Below are positions 8,255 through 16,657 of a DNA stretch of 26,351 bases, piece by piece. The DNA comes from JALJPB01 sp963933115 (GTDB lineage Bacteria; Pseudomonadota; Gammaproteobacteria; Enterobacterales; Alteromonadaceae). The stretch's first letter is position 1. The number at the start of each line of letters is the position of its first letter. The position numbers and the translations under genes were made by a program. The DNA lies in NCBI GenBank assembly GCA_963933115.1, contig CAWVSL010000038.1, positions 1 to 26,351 on the forward strand, in the 5' to 3' direction. A model generated the notes under the pieces. It did not search any database, was not told the DNA's origin, and saw nothing but the letters and a program-made list of their open reading frames with translations.

Positions 8255-8689
8255 ATGTTAATAACAAACGTGGAAGCATTATTTAATAATTTTAAAGAGG
8301 GTATTAACCATCTTGATTTAGTAAAGGTTGTGGATTGTTATCATTTACCTTGTACGCTAAACACCCCTGATAAAATGAGTCTGATTAGCACGAAAACTGA
8401 ATTAGAAACTGAAATTAATAGTATCTTTACACAATTAACGCATGAATGTTTCTTTCGGTTCGAGTTAAGCAATACTAGCTATATGAAGTTAACAGACGAG
8501 CTAATATTTGCCAGTATAGACTGGGTGTTTTTTGACGATAACCATCAAATTTTTTCTGAGTTTTCAGCTTTTTATCATTTAACAATAAAAGATAAAAAAT
8601 TGAAAATTTTCAATGCATCATCTCATCAAATAAATAATGGACAAAAGTTATCAATGCCTTTTGTTTTAAACTGTGAGAATGAAAAGTAA
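8255..8689 (+). CDS. NTF2-like (SnoaL-type) fold protein, function unknown
   Basis: This 144-residue cytoplasmic protein resembles the NTF2/SnoaL superfamily in layout. An N-terminal helix (FNNFKEGINHLD) is followed by VKVVDCYHLPCTLNTPD (about 24-40), a helical region with KTELETEINSIF, then beta strands ending in an FSAFYHLTIKDKKLKIFNA hairpin (about 104-122). Such proteins are small cone-shaped domains that serve as enzymes, ligand binders or protein partners; the sequence does not say which. The ATG has only a weak purine-rich stretch upstream. The gene lies between the fklB terminator and dapB, 43 bp before dapB, so it could be cotranscribed with dapB. The fold call is from pattern recognition. 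Confidence 0.7.
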   Translation: MLITNVEALFNNFKEGINHLDLVKVVDCYHLPCTLNTPDKMSLISTKTELETEINSIFTQLTHECFFRFELSNTSYMKLTDELIFASIDWVFFDDNHQIFSEFSAFYHLTIKDKKLKIFNASSHQINNGQKLSMPFVLNCENEK

Positions 8690-8732
8690 GTAACGGTTAA
8701 TGAATATTAATAGATAGTAGGATAATTAATTA

Positions 8733-9539
8733 ATGAAAGTTAAAGTCGCAATTTTAGGGTGTAGTGGCCGAATGGGTCGAAACTTAATCCAAGCTTCAGT
8801 AGAGCATGAAAGTATCGATCTGGTTGGTGGTAGTGTCAGATCAAGTTCATCTTTTGTTAATTTTGATCTAGGTGAACTTGCTGGTATTGGGGCAATAGGT
8901 CAAAAAACTGTAACAGATATTAATGAATTGTTAGCTGCTGATGTACTCATTGATTTTACCTCTATCGAGGCTACTTTTGATAACTTAGCTTGGTGTAAGA
9001 ACAATAATAAAGCATTGGTTATTGGCACCACAGGTTTTAGTGATGAACAAGTAGCAACTCTCATAGAGATGGGTGCTGATATCCCTGTGATATTAGCGCC
9101 CAATACCAGTGTTGGTGTTAACTTAATGTTTAAGCTGCTTGAAATTACTGCCAAAGCTATCGGTGACTACACTGACATAGAAATTTTTGAAGCACATCAT
9201 CGCTTTAAAAAAGATGCACCTTCAGGCACTGCCGTTAAAATGGGGCAGGTGATTGCTAAAACGTTAGGGCGAGACTTAAATAAATGTGCAGTTTATGGAC
9301 GTGAAGGTATTACGCAAGAGCGTGATCCTCAAACCATAGGTTTTGCAACGGTAAGAGCTGGAGATATTGTTGGTGAACACACCGCATTTTTTGCTGACCT
9401 AGGTGAGCGTATTGAAATTACTCACAAAGCTAGCTCTAGAATGACTTTTGCGTTAGGTGCGATGCGTGCTGCATTTTGGCTAAAAGATGCTGACGCAGGA
9501 TTCTATGATATGCAAGATGTACTGGGTCTTAAAGACTAA
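8733..9539 (+). CDS. dapB: 4-hydroxy-tetrahydrodipicolinate reductase DapB
   Basis: DapB catalyses the NAD(P)H-dependent reduction in the diaminopimelate/lysine pathway and so supplies peptidoglycan cross-links. The 268-residue protein has the Rossmann motif GCSGRMG (9-15) and the GTTG motif (98-101). The catalytic block EAHHRFKKDAPSGTA (153-167) contains the acid/base His155 and Lys159, equivalent to E. coli His159 and Lys163. ERIEITHKASSR is near the C-terminal part. Length agrees with E. coli (273). AGGA precedes the ATG by about 10 nt. dapB upstream of carAB is the arrangement of E. coli and many gammaproteobacteria. A stem-loop follows at 9589. Confidence 0.97.
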   Translation: MKVKVAILGCSGRMGRNLIQASVEHESIDLVGGSVRSSSSFVNFDLGELAGIGAIGQKTVTDINELLAADVLIDFTSIEATFDNLAWCKNNNKALVIGTTGFSDEQVATLIEMGADIPVILAPNTSVGVNLMFKLLEITAKAIGDYTDIEIFEAHHRFKKDAPSGTAVKMGQVIAKTLGRDLNKCAVYGREGITQERDPQTIGFATVRAGDIVGEHTAFFADLGERIEITHKASSRMTFALGAMRAAFWLKDADAGFYDMQDVLGLKD

Positions 9540-9588
9540 TTTTTTAGCGATTAAATATAGTGGTTAAATTAATAAGTGTTACTTTTGG

Positions 9589-9626
9589 CTGTTTTGACGT
9601 AATAACGTCGAAACAGGCTTGTTTTT
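9589..9626 (+). terminator. Probable intrinsic terminator of dapB
   Basis: CTGTTTTGACG (9589-9599) pairs with CGTCGAAACAG (9606-9616) over 11 bp with one U-G wobble around a 6-nt loop. A run of five T begins 5 nt beyond the stem (9622-9626). It lies 50 nt after the dapB stop. Confidence 0.65.
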
Positions 9627-9790
9627 ACATATTTTACTAGACGAAAGTACGTTGTAGGCGTAGAATAAGTGGATTTTGTCAAAAATTTAAACAATTAGTT
9701 GTTTTTGACCTGTTACTAAAAATTTTGCTAATTATTTATTGATGGCTAAATTTTTATGACCGGACCCTGAATCAGTTCACATATTTTATG

Positions 9791-9841
9791 CTTAAGGGTG
9801 ATTTTACTAAACTATTACCCCTAAGTTACTTTCTTCTTTTT
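9791..9841 (+). promoter_or_regulatory. carA leader stem-loop with pyrimidine-rich tail
   Basis: CTTAAGGGTGAT (9791-9802) pairs with ATTACCCCTAAG (9814-9825) with one A-C mismatch and one G-U wobble, enclosing an 11-nt loop. It is followed by TTACTTTCTTCTTTTT (9826-9841), directly before the GGAGG at 9843-9847. The layout resembles an imperfect attenuator or a structure controlling access to the ribosome-binding site. Function is not shown. Confidence 0.4.
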
Positions 9842-9852
9842 CGGAGGTTAAA

Positions 9853-11028
9853 TTGGCTAAATCTGCTATTTTAGTGCTTGAAGACGGCACTGTTTTTAAA
9901 GGCACCGCAATTGGCGCACAAGGGGTCTCTGTTGGTGAGGTAGTATTTAATACTTCAATGACAGGTTATCAAGAAATTCTTACGGACCCTTCATACGCAG
10001 AACAAATTATTACCCTTACTTACCCCCACATTGGCAATACTGGTACTAACAGTGAAGACCAAGAGTCTGATTCTATTTGGGCAAAAGGTTTAGTCATACG
10101 TGACTTACCCTTACTTGCGAGTAACTTTAGAAACGAAGAAAATTTAAGTGCCTATTTAATTCGCCACAATATTCTGGGTATTAGTAATATTGATACGCGA
10201 AAGTTGACCCGTATTCTTCGTCAAAAAGGCGCTCAAAACGGTTGTATACTGACATTGGACGATGTAAATGATACTGATAGTATTAATGGTGCATTAGCTA
10301 AGGCCACCGCTTTCCCTGGTTTAAAAGGCTTGGATTTGGCAAAAGTTGTTTCAACCAAAGAACAATATACTTGGGTTGATGGTTCATGGGAATTGGGGCA
10401 AGGTTTTAGTAAACCACTTGAAAAATTATTGTTAGATGACAATAAAGACGTATTTCACGTTGTTGCTTATGATTTTGGTGCCAAACGTAATATATTACGT
10501 ATGTTGGCAGACCGAGGTTGTAAACTTACCGTGGTACCTGCACAAACTTCTGCTGCTGACGTATTAGCAATGAATCCTGATGGCATATTTTTATCAAATG
10601 GTCCTGGTGACCCAGAGCCTTGTGTTTATGCTATCGATGCAATTAAAACATTTTTAGAAACAGATATCCCTATATTTGGTATTTGTTTAGGCCATCAGCT
10701 ACTAGGTTTAGCCAGTGGTGCTAAAACCATGAAAATGAAATTTGGCCATCATGGTGCAAATCATCCCGTAAAAGATTTTAATCGTGATGTTGTCATGATC
10801 ACTTCTCAAAATCATGGTTTTGCGGTTGATGAAGATTCTTTACCAACCAACTTGAAAATAACACATAAATCATTGTTTGATGGTTCTTTACAAGGTATTC
10901 ACCGTACAGACAAACCAGCGTTTAGCTTTCAAGGTCACCCAGAAGCAAGCCCCGGTCCAGCAGATGCTGCACCTTTGTTTGATCACTTTATTGACTTAAT
11001 CAAAAGCTACCAAGCAAAACAAGCTTAA
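9853..11028 (+). CDS. carA: Carbamoyl-phosphate synthase small subunit CarA
   Basis: CarA is the glutamine amidotransferase subunit that delivers ammonia to CarB for carbamoyl-phosphate, the precursor of arginine and pyrimidines. The 391-residue protein starts at TTG, 5 nt after a full GGAGG site (9843-9847). E. coli carA is also known to start at UUG, and the N-terminus (SAILVLEDGT) aligns with it. The N-terminal domain covers about 1-150. The class I glutaminase domain has FLSNGPGDP (246-254), the nucleophile Cys278 in FGICLGHQ, and His362/Glu364 in GHPEASPGP. The gene is 28 bp upstream of carB, clearly one operon. No residue of the catalytic triad is missing. Confidence 0.97.
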   Translation: MAKSAILVLEDGTVFKGTAIGAQGVSVGEVVFNTSMTGYQEILTDPSYAEQIITLTYPHIGNTGTNSEDQESDSIWAKGLVIRDLPLLASNFRNEENLSAYLIRHNILGISNIDTRKLTRILRQKGAQNGCILTLDDVNDTDSINGALAKATAFPGLKGLDLAKVVSTKEQYTWVDGSWELGQGFSKPLEKLLLDDNKDVFHVVAYDFGAKRNILRMLADRGCKLTVVPAQTSAADVLAMNPDGIFLSNGPGDPEPCVYAIDAIKTFLETDIPIFGICLGHQLLGLASGAKTMKMKFGHHGANHPVKDFNRDVVMITSQNHGFAVDEDSLPTNLKITHKSLFDGSLQGIHRTDKPAFSFQGHPEASPGPADAAPLFDHFIDLIKSYQAKQA

Positions 11029-11056
11029 GCCCCGCAGACAAGACAGAGAGAAGAAA

Positions 11057-14000
11057 ATGGCAAAACGTACCGACTTAAAAAGTATCTTGATCTTAGGCGC
11101 AGGCCCAATTGTTATTGGTCAAGCATGTGAGTTTGATTATTCTGGCGCACAAGCATGTAAAGCACTTCGTGAAGAAGGTTATCGAGTTATTCTAGTTAAC
11201 TCTAACCCGGCAACGATAATGACTGATCCTGATATGGCTGATGCGACTTATATCGAACCAATTCATTGGGAAGTTGTGCGCAAAATTATTGAGAAAGAAC
11301 GTCCTTGTGCTGTACTACCGACTATGGGCGGTCAAACCGCATTAAATTGTGCGTTAGAATTAGAAGCAAAAGGTGTACTAAAAGAATTTAACGTTGAAAT
11401 GATTGGCGCAACGGCTGATGCTATTGATAAAGCAGAAGACAGAAGTCGTTTTGATAAAGCAATGAAAGCCATTGGATTAGATACTCCAAGGGCTGAAATT
11501 GTTCATACTATCGAAGAAGCATTGGCAGCAAGCAAGCACTTGGGTTTTCCTTGTATTATTCGTCCATCATTTACTATGGGTGGAACAGGTGGCGGGATTG
11601 CTTACAATGTTGAAGAATTCATTGAAATTTGTACCCGTGGTTTAGACCTCTCACCAACAAGTGAATTATTAATTGATGAGTCACTTATTGGTTGGAAAGA
11701 GTATGAAATGGAAGTGGTCCGCGACAAAAATGATAACTGCATCATTGTTTGTGCGATAGAAAACTTTGACCCTATGGGTATTCATACGGGTGACTCAATT
11801 ACGGTTGCTCCAGCGCAAACGCTAACAGATAAAGAATATCAAATCATGCGTAATGCCTCGCTTGCAGTGCTGCGAGAGATAGGTGTTGAAACAGGTGGTT
11901 CAAACGTTCAGTTTGGTATATGTCCAGATACTGGCCGTATGGTTATTATTGAAATGAACCCACGTGTTTCTCGTTCATCTGCGCTTGCCTCTAAAGCTAC
12001 GGGCTTCCCAATTGCCAAAATTGCTGCCAAATTAGCAATAGGTTATACCCTTGATGAGTTAACAAACGATATTACTGGTGGTAAAACTCCAGCATCATTT
12101 GAACCTACCATTGATTATGTTGTTACTAAAATTCCTCGTTTTAACTTTGAAAAATTTGCCGGTTGTGAAGACAGGTTAACGACACAAATGAAGTCTGTTG
12201 GTGAAGTCATGGCTATTGGCCGTAACCAACAAGAGTCGATGCAAAAGGCATTGCGTGGTTTAGAAGTCGGTGTCAATGGCTTTGACTCTATGGTTGATGT
12301 AACGCAACCGGGTGCTAAAACTAAAATCATGCATGAACTTCAAGAAGCAGGTAGCGACCGAATTTGGTACGTAGCTGATGCTTTCCGTTTAGGTCTAACG
12401 GTAGATGATATTTACAGACTCACTAAAATTGATCGTTGGTTCCTAATACAAATTGAAGACATTGTTTTAGAAGAAGCCAATGTCCGCAGTGGTGGCTTAA
12501 AAGTCCTTACGCCTGACTATTTACGTCAACTTAAGCGTAAAGGTTTTGCTGATGCACGTCTTGCTGACGTTATCGGTGTATCTGAAGCTGAAATTCGTAA
12601 GAAACGTCATAATGCAGGTATCTACCCTGTGTATAAGCGTGTTGATACTTGTGCAGCAGAGTTCAGTTCTGATACGGCGTATATGTATTCAACTTATGAT
12701 GAAGAATGTGAAGCAAATCCTACCGATAAAGAATCCATTATGATTCTAGGTGGTGGCCCAAACCGTATTGGTCAAGGTATAGAATTTGATTACTGTTGTG
12801 TCCATGCTGCATTAGCACTTCGAGAAGATGGTTATGAAACCATTATGGTCAATTGTAACCCTGAAACTGTTTCTACCGATTATGATACGTCAGACCGCCT
12901 GTACTTTGAGTCGATTACCTTTGAAGATGTATTAGAAATTGTGCGTATTGAAAAGCCTAAAGGTGTTATTGTTCAATACGGTGGTCAAACCCCACTTAAA
13001 TTGGCACGTGCATTAGAAGCCGCAGGCGTACCGATTATTGGTACATCACCTGATGCCATCGACCGAGCTGAAGACAGAGAACGTTTTCAGCAAGCTGTTG
13101 ACCGTTTAGGGTTATTACAACCCCAAAATGCCACAGTTACTTCTATTGATGAAGCAATGGCTAAAGCTGAAACCATTGGTTTCCCTTTAGTTGTTCGTCC
13201 TTCTTATGTCCTTGGTGGTCGAGCGATGGAAATTGTTTATGACTTAGATGACTTACGTCGCTATATGACAGATGCAGTGAGTGTCTCTAATGACTCTCCT
13301 ATACTGCTTGATCACTTTCTAGATGATGCTATTGAAGTTGATATTGATGTGATTTGTGATGGCACTGATGTTGTTGTCGGTGGTATTATGCAGCATATTG
13401 AGCAGGCAGGTGTTCACTCAGGTGATAGTGCCTGTTCATTACCCGCGTATAGTTTAAGTCAAGAAATTCAAGATGTGATGCGTAAGCAAGTCACTGACTT
13501 AGCATTTGAGCTAGGTGTCATTGGTTTAATGAACACACAAATGGCGGTCAAAGATAACGAAGTTTATTTAATTGAAGTAAACCCTCGTGCAGCCAGAACA
13601 GTCCCCTTTGTTTCAAAAGCGACGTCGGTACCACTAGCTAAAATTGGTGCTCGTGTTATGGCAGGTAAGTCACTCGCTGAGCAAGGTATTACTCATGAAG
13701 TTATTCCGCCATATTTTTCTGTCAAAGAAGTGGTTATTCCCTTTAACAAGTTCCATGGAAGTGATCCTCTTGTTGGCCCAGAAATGCGCTCAACAGGAGA
13801 AGTAATGGGCGTTGGTGATACATTTGAAGAAGCCTATGCTAAAGCTAGCCTAGGTGCTGGTGTTTCAGTCCCTAAATCAGGTCGCGCATTAATTTCTGTT
13901 CGTAACAGTGATAAATTTCGTGTGGTTGAACTGGCTAAAAAAATGGTTGAGCTAGGTTATGAACTCGATGCAACTCATGGAACAGCAGTTGTGTTAGGTG

Positions 14001-14275
14001 AAGCTAATGTACCTGTTCGTCTTGTAAATAAAGTACACGAAGGTCGTCCTCATATTCTTGATAGAATTAAAAACAGTGAGTATAGTTATATCATCAATAC
14101 GACTGAAGGTCGTAAGGCAATCGAAGACTCAAAAGTATTACGAGGCGGTGCGTTACGTTATAAAGTTGCTTATACTACCACTTTAAATGGGGCATTTGCT
14201 GCTTGTATGGCTCATGCTGCAGACGATAGAAATATAGTCACGTCTATTCAAGAGTTACATAAACGTTGTAGCTAA
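11057..14275 (+). CDS. carB: Carbamoyl-phosphate synthase large subunit CarB
   Basis: CarB makes carbamoyl-phosphate from bicarbonate, ammonia from CarA and two ATP. The protein has 1072 residues (E. coli 1073) and is collinear with it. The first ATP-grasp half (about 1-400) carries ILGAGPIVIGQACEFDYSG and RPSFTMGGTGGG. An oligomerisation domain covers about 400-550. The second ATP-grasp half (about 555-935) carries ILGGGPNRIGQGIEFDYC, RPSYVLGGRAMEIVYD and EVNPRAARTVPFVSKAT. The C-terminal MGS-like allosteric domain (about 937-1072), which binds UMP and ornithine in E. coli, includes DATHGTAVVLGEA and NTTEGRKAIEDS. The ribosome-binding site is GAGAGAAGAA. The duplicated halves are ancestral to the family. 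Confidence 0.98.
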   Translation: MAKRTDLKSILILGAGPIVIGQACEFDYSGAQACKALREEGYRVILVNSNPATIMTDPDMADATYIEPIHWEVVRKIIEKERPCAVLPTMGGQTALNCALELEAKGVLKEFNVEMIGATADAIDKAEDRSRFDKAMKAIGLDTPRAEIVHTIEEALAASKHLGFPCIIRPSFTMGGTGGGIAYNVEEFIEICTRGLDLSPTSELLIDESLIGWKEYEMEVVRDKNDNCIIVCAIENFDPMGIHTGDSITVAPAQTLTDKEYQIMRNASLAVLREIGVETGGSNVQFGICPDTGRMVIIEMNPRVSRSSALASKATGFPIAKIAAKLAIGYTLDELTNDITGGKTPASFEPTIDYVVTKIPRFNFEKFAGCEDRLTTQMKSVGEVMAIGRNQQESMQKALRGLEVGVNGFDSMVDVTQPGAKTKIMHELQEAGSDRIWYVADAFRLGLTVDDIYRLTKIDRWFLIQIEDIVLEEANVRSGGLKVLTPDYLRQLKRKGFADARLADVIGVSEAEIRKKRHNAGIYPVYKRVDTCAAEFSSDTAYMYSTYDEECEANPTDKESIMILGGGPNRIGQGIEFDYCCVHAALALREDGYETIMVNCNPETVSTDYDTSDRLYFESITFEDVLEIVRIEKPKGVIVQYGGQTPLKLARALEAAGVPIIGTSPDAIDRAEDRERFQQAVDRLGLLQPQNATVTSIDEAMAKAETIGFPLVVRPSYVLGGRAMEIVYDLDDLRRYMTDAVSVSNDSPILLDHFLDDAIEVDIDVICDGTDVVVGGIMQHIEQAGVHSGDSACSLPAYSLSQEIQDVMRKQVTDLAFELGVIGLMNTQMAVKDNEVYLIEVNPRAARTVPFVSKATSVPLAKIGARVMAGKSLAEQGITHEVIPPYFSVKEVVIPFNKFHGSDPLVGPEMRSTGEVMGVGDTFEEAYAKASLGAGVSVPKSGRALISVRNSDKFRVVELAKKMVELGYELDATHGTAVVLGEANVPVRLVNKVHEGRPHILDRIKNSEYSYIINTTEGRKAIEDSKVLRGGALRYKVAYTTTLNGAFAACMAHAADDRNIVTSIQELHKRCS

Positions 14276-14311
14276 TGATAGTTATCATAAAGTAGATAAG
14301 CGTTATTCAAC

Positions 14312-14346
14312 GGTGGTCCATCTTATTAAAGTGAGCCACCTTTGTT
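14312..14346 (+). terminator. Weak stem-loop after carB
   Basis: GGTGG (14312-14316) pairs with CCACC (14336-14340), and the stem extends inward by TC/GA across a bulged G. TTTGTT follows. It lies 37 nt after the carB stop and may be a weak terminator allowing readthrough into greA. Confidence 0.3.
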
Positions 14347-14411
14347 ATTAAATTTAATGAACGAACAAACCGTTTATATTACGGGAATGGAATAAAAGGT
14401 TAGGGAATAAA

Positions 14412-14885
14412 ATGAGTTTATATCCAATGACGTTATCGGGTGCAGATGCATTACGTAATGAACTACACCAGTTAAAAACAGTTAAGCGTCCTGAGATAGT
14501 TGCTTCTATTGCAGTGGCACGTGAACATGGCGACTTAAAAGAAAATGCTGAATATCATGCCGCACGTGAACAACAAGGTTTTTGTGAAGGTCGTATTCAA
14601 GATATTGAAGGGAAATTGGGTAATGCTCAAATTATTGATATCTCCAAAATCACCAATACAGGTAAAGTAATCTTTGGCGTAACAGTTACCTTGTTAAACC
14701 TTGATACGGATGAAGAAGTGACTTATAAAATTGTTGGTGATGATGAGGCGAATATTAAGCAGCATCGAATCTCAGTCAACTCACCTATCGCTCGAGGTTT
14801 AATCGGTAAAATGGTTGACTCAGAAATTGAAATTACTACGCCGGGTGGTATGGTTGAATATGAAATTATTGCGGTTGTATATTAA
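14412..14885 (+). CDS. greA: Transcription elongation factor GreA
   Basis: GreA rescues backtracked RNA polymerase by stimulating cleavage of the nascent transcript. The 157-residue protein (E. coli 158) has the N-terminal coiled coil (about 1-75) whose tip carries the conserved acidic residues Asp41 and Glu44 in EHGDLKENAEYHAAREQQG. The C-terminal FKBP-like domain (about 80-157) includes VIFGVTVTLLN, YKIVGDDEA and ISVNSPIARGLIGK. The N-terminus MSLYPMTLSGA aligns with the E. coli start. The carB-greA order is known in several gammaproteobacteria, and the 136-bp gap with only a weak stem-loop allows cotranscription. A strong terminator follows. Confidence 0.97.
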   Translation: MSLYPMTLSGADALRNELHQLKTVKRPEIVASIAVAREHGDLKENAEYHAAREQQGFCEGRIQDIEGKLGNAQIIDISKITNTGKVIFGVTVTLLNLDTDEEVTYKIVGDDEANIKQHRISVNSPIARGLIGKMVDSEIEITTPGGMVEYEIIAVVY

Positions 14886-14928
14886 GGGTTTAATTTAGTT
14901 ACTGTAAATTCATTACCGCTCAAATCAG

Positions 14929-14960
14929 CCCAATACTCTTGTGAGTGTTGGGTTTTTTTT
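14929..14960 (+). terminator. Intrinsic terminator of greA
   Basis: CCCAATACTC (14929-14938) pairs with GAGTGTTGGG (14943-14952), 10 bp with one U-G wobble and a 4-nt loop, followed by eight T (14953-14960). It starts 43 nt after the greA stop. Confidence 0.9.
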
Positions 14961-15069
14961 ATCTTTGTATTACTCGATTTTATTGAAATGATGATGTTAC
15001 GGCTATTACAATGTAGATTAAGTGACAAGGTTTTACTTTACCAATATTAACCATTCCACTTAATGAGAC

Positions 15070-15102
15070 GGTTAGAATTACTCATAATAAATAATGCTAA
15101 CC
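15070..15102. repeat. Imperfect inverted repeat downstream of the CotH-domain gene
   Basis: GGTTAG (15070-15075) pairs with CTAACC (15097-15102), and the stem extends inward by about 4 bp after one mismatch. It lies 28 bp past the stop codon of the minus-strand CotH-domain gene. There is no clear T-run, so it is only a possible transcript end. Confidence 0.35.
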
Positions 15103-15130
15103 GGCCGACCTCTAAGAAGAGTAGCTAATA

Positions 15131-16657
15131 CTACATATTACTATAAGCTGTCTCTAACCAATTCATCCGCTCTATATACCAAGACTTTAAATGCTCGACC
15201 TCTTCATCGTAAGTCTCAAATACAACAGGATTAGGCCAAACATACATACCAATAGTATTCCATTTGTCATCATTTTCTTGTTGGGCCCACTGCAGATTTT
15301 TAGCGTGGTTATCAATTTTATCTAAAATAAATTGCTGATTCTGCTTAAAGTAAGCGAAGCGGGTCTTAATTTTGGCGACAAACGCGGGGTCTAGAAATAA
15401 ACGGCTATACCAAGGGTGGTCTTTGACCCAAAAGCCTTCAGCATATCGACTGTCGGCGTAATCCACATTACCAAACGATAAATCAAAGTCCCACAATGGG
15501 CCCATGTTGATTTTTTCGCCGGGGATTAAATTTAAATAAATACTCGAGAAAGATTTAGAATCAACATTTTTGGTGATTTCACTAATTAAATACCAATCAA
15601 TAAAACTGTCAACATTAATATATTTCTGATAACCATTAATCGAGTCTCTATATTGGGCGCTCATGAGTACATTTTCAAACTCATTTATGTAGTTTCTGAT
15701 GTAATTGTATTCACTGCTGTCTTGTACGACATCAGGGGATTTGATGTTAAGTAAAAAATTGCCTGTACGAAAAGAAATATCGTCGGGGTCTAATCGTTCT
15801 GGTTGATCAATTTCTAACAAATAACCGGTGTCACCGATGGCGACTCTTTGGGAACCTTCTTCTACTTTTTCAGTAATGTTGTAGGTGCCATTGTAACTAT
15901 CATTTATATAGACTTCAGCAAAGGTGCTCTTAGGTGTCCAGTCTAATTGGCTAATGTAGCCCATTTCAAAGGCAATAGTGTTGCGTAGCATTGTCTTGTC
16001 TGAATATTCAGCGATGAACAGCCATTTCTTTTTCGACGGCATGCCTAAAAACTCACTTTTATCACTCAGTTTCATCTGATAAGGCTTTTTGGGATGTTGC
16101 CAGGTAGAATTACCACGTCCTCTAATTTTCATTGAGGTATCTGCCATATCCGCAAATTCTCGCCCACCGTCAATTGAGACAGTGCCGTTAACATAATCAT
16201 CTTTTGAGGTGATTTCGGCCCAATTTTCTGTAGCAATGGAGATAACCGGTAATCCCGTAAATTTGGTCAAGTCAACTTGATATTGAGCAACTTGACCGTC
16301 ACTCATGGCTACTTGGTATGTGACTAGCTGACTAAAATCGTTACTTGTAACATTACTCGTTTGTACTTCACCGTTGATGGTAACTTCGGCACCACCGTGA
16401 TCAAAGGTCGCCACTAAATTATTAACAGGTACATTAGTGGTTATACGCGCTGAAACAACACCTGAAGTAATCGATGAAGTCACATCATCATTCAAACTAG
16501 GGTTATATGACTGTAAAAAAGTAAACTGGGTCAACTCGGTATTACCAACAGGCTCTTCAATTGGCGCTATTATTGGTTCTGCTGCTTGCTCAGAATTACC
16601 ACAAGCAGTTAAAGAAATTATTACTAAGGTCAATACGCTAAGGTATTTAAAATTCAT
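15131..16657 (-). CDS. CotH-domain lipoprotein (CotH kinase family)
   Basis: From the ATG at 16657 the product has 508 residues. It opens with a lipoprotein signal peptide whose lipobox is LTAC (Cys19), so it is exported and lipid-anchored. Residues about 40-130 resemble the beta-sandwich DUF5018-type repeat (FTFLQSYNPSLNDDV, ATFDHGGAEVTINGE, VTYQVAMSDGQ). Residues about 135-430 form a CotH domain with IRGRGNSTWQHPKKPY (178-193), KKWLFIAEYSDKTMLRN (210-226), YNGTYNITEKV (255-265) and MGPLWDFDLSFGN (385-397). In Bacillus, CotH is a spore-coat protein kinase; a role outside spore formers is not established. AGGAAA precedes this start well; an upstream in-frame ATG at 16771 would bury the signal peptide behind 38 residues and is rejected. 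The gene interrupts the greA-yhbY neighbourhood. Confidence 0.88.
   Translation of the reverse strand: MNFKYLSVLTLVIISLTACGNSEQAAEPIIAPIEEPVGNTELTQFTFLQSYNPSLNDDVTSSITSGVVSARITTNVPVNNLVATFDHGGAEVTINGEVQTSNVTSNDFSQLVTYQVAMSDGQVAQYQVDLTKFTGLPVISIATENWAEITSKDDYVNGTVSIDGGREFADMADTSMKIRGRGNSTWQHPKKPYQMKLSDKSEFLGMPSKKKWLFIAEYSDKTMLRNTIAFEMGYISQLDWTPKSTFAEVYINDSYNGTYNITEKVEEGSQRVAIGDTGYLLEIDQPERLDPDDISFRTGNFLLNIKSPDVVQDSSEYNYIRNYINEFENVLMSAQYRDSINGYQKYINVDSFIDWYLISEITKNVDSKSFSSIYLNLIPGEKINMGPLWDFDLSFGNVDYADSRYAEGFWVKDHPWYSRLFLDPAFVAKIKTRFAYFKQNQQFILDKIDNHAKNLQWAQQENDDKWNTIGMYVWPNPVVFETYDEEVEHLKSWYIERMNWLETAYSNM

Larger units (their letters stand above)
9540..9852. other. dapB-carA intergenic region and carA leader
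   Basis: This 313-bp region starts with a likely dapB terminator (9589-9626). It then carries an AAACAA/TTGTTT stem (9689-9704), a weak promoter-like TTGACC at 9705-9710 with a poor -10 about 17 bp on, and a TGAA-TCAG-TTCA palindrome just before 9780. A leader hairpin with a pyrimidine-rich tail (9791-9841) runs up to the carA ribosome-binding site. carAB is known in E. coli to be controlled by arginine, pyrimidines and purines from two promoters. I do not find a convincing ArgR or PurR box by eye. Confidence 0.5.

Noticed and set aside
9770..9785. TGAA-TCAG-TTCA as an ArgR box before carA
   Set aside because: The half-sites are 2 bp too close for the known ARG box, so the match is not good enough.
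11057..14275. Internal similarity between the two halves of carB as a tandem duplication
   Set aside because: This is the ancient duplication shared by all CarB proteins, not a local event.
14275..14288. ATGATA-GT-TATCAT palindrome at the carB stop, resembling part of a Fur box
   Set aside because: Only a partial match, at the end of an operon with no iron-related gene; chance in AT-rich DNA is likely.
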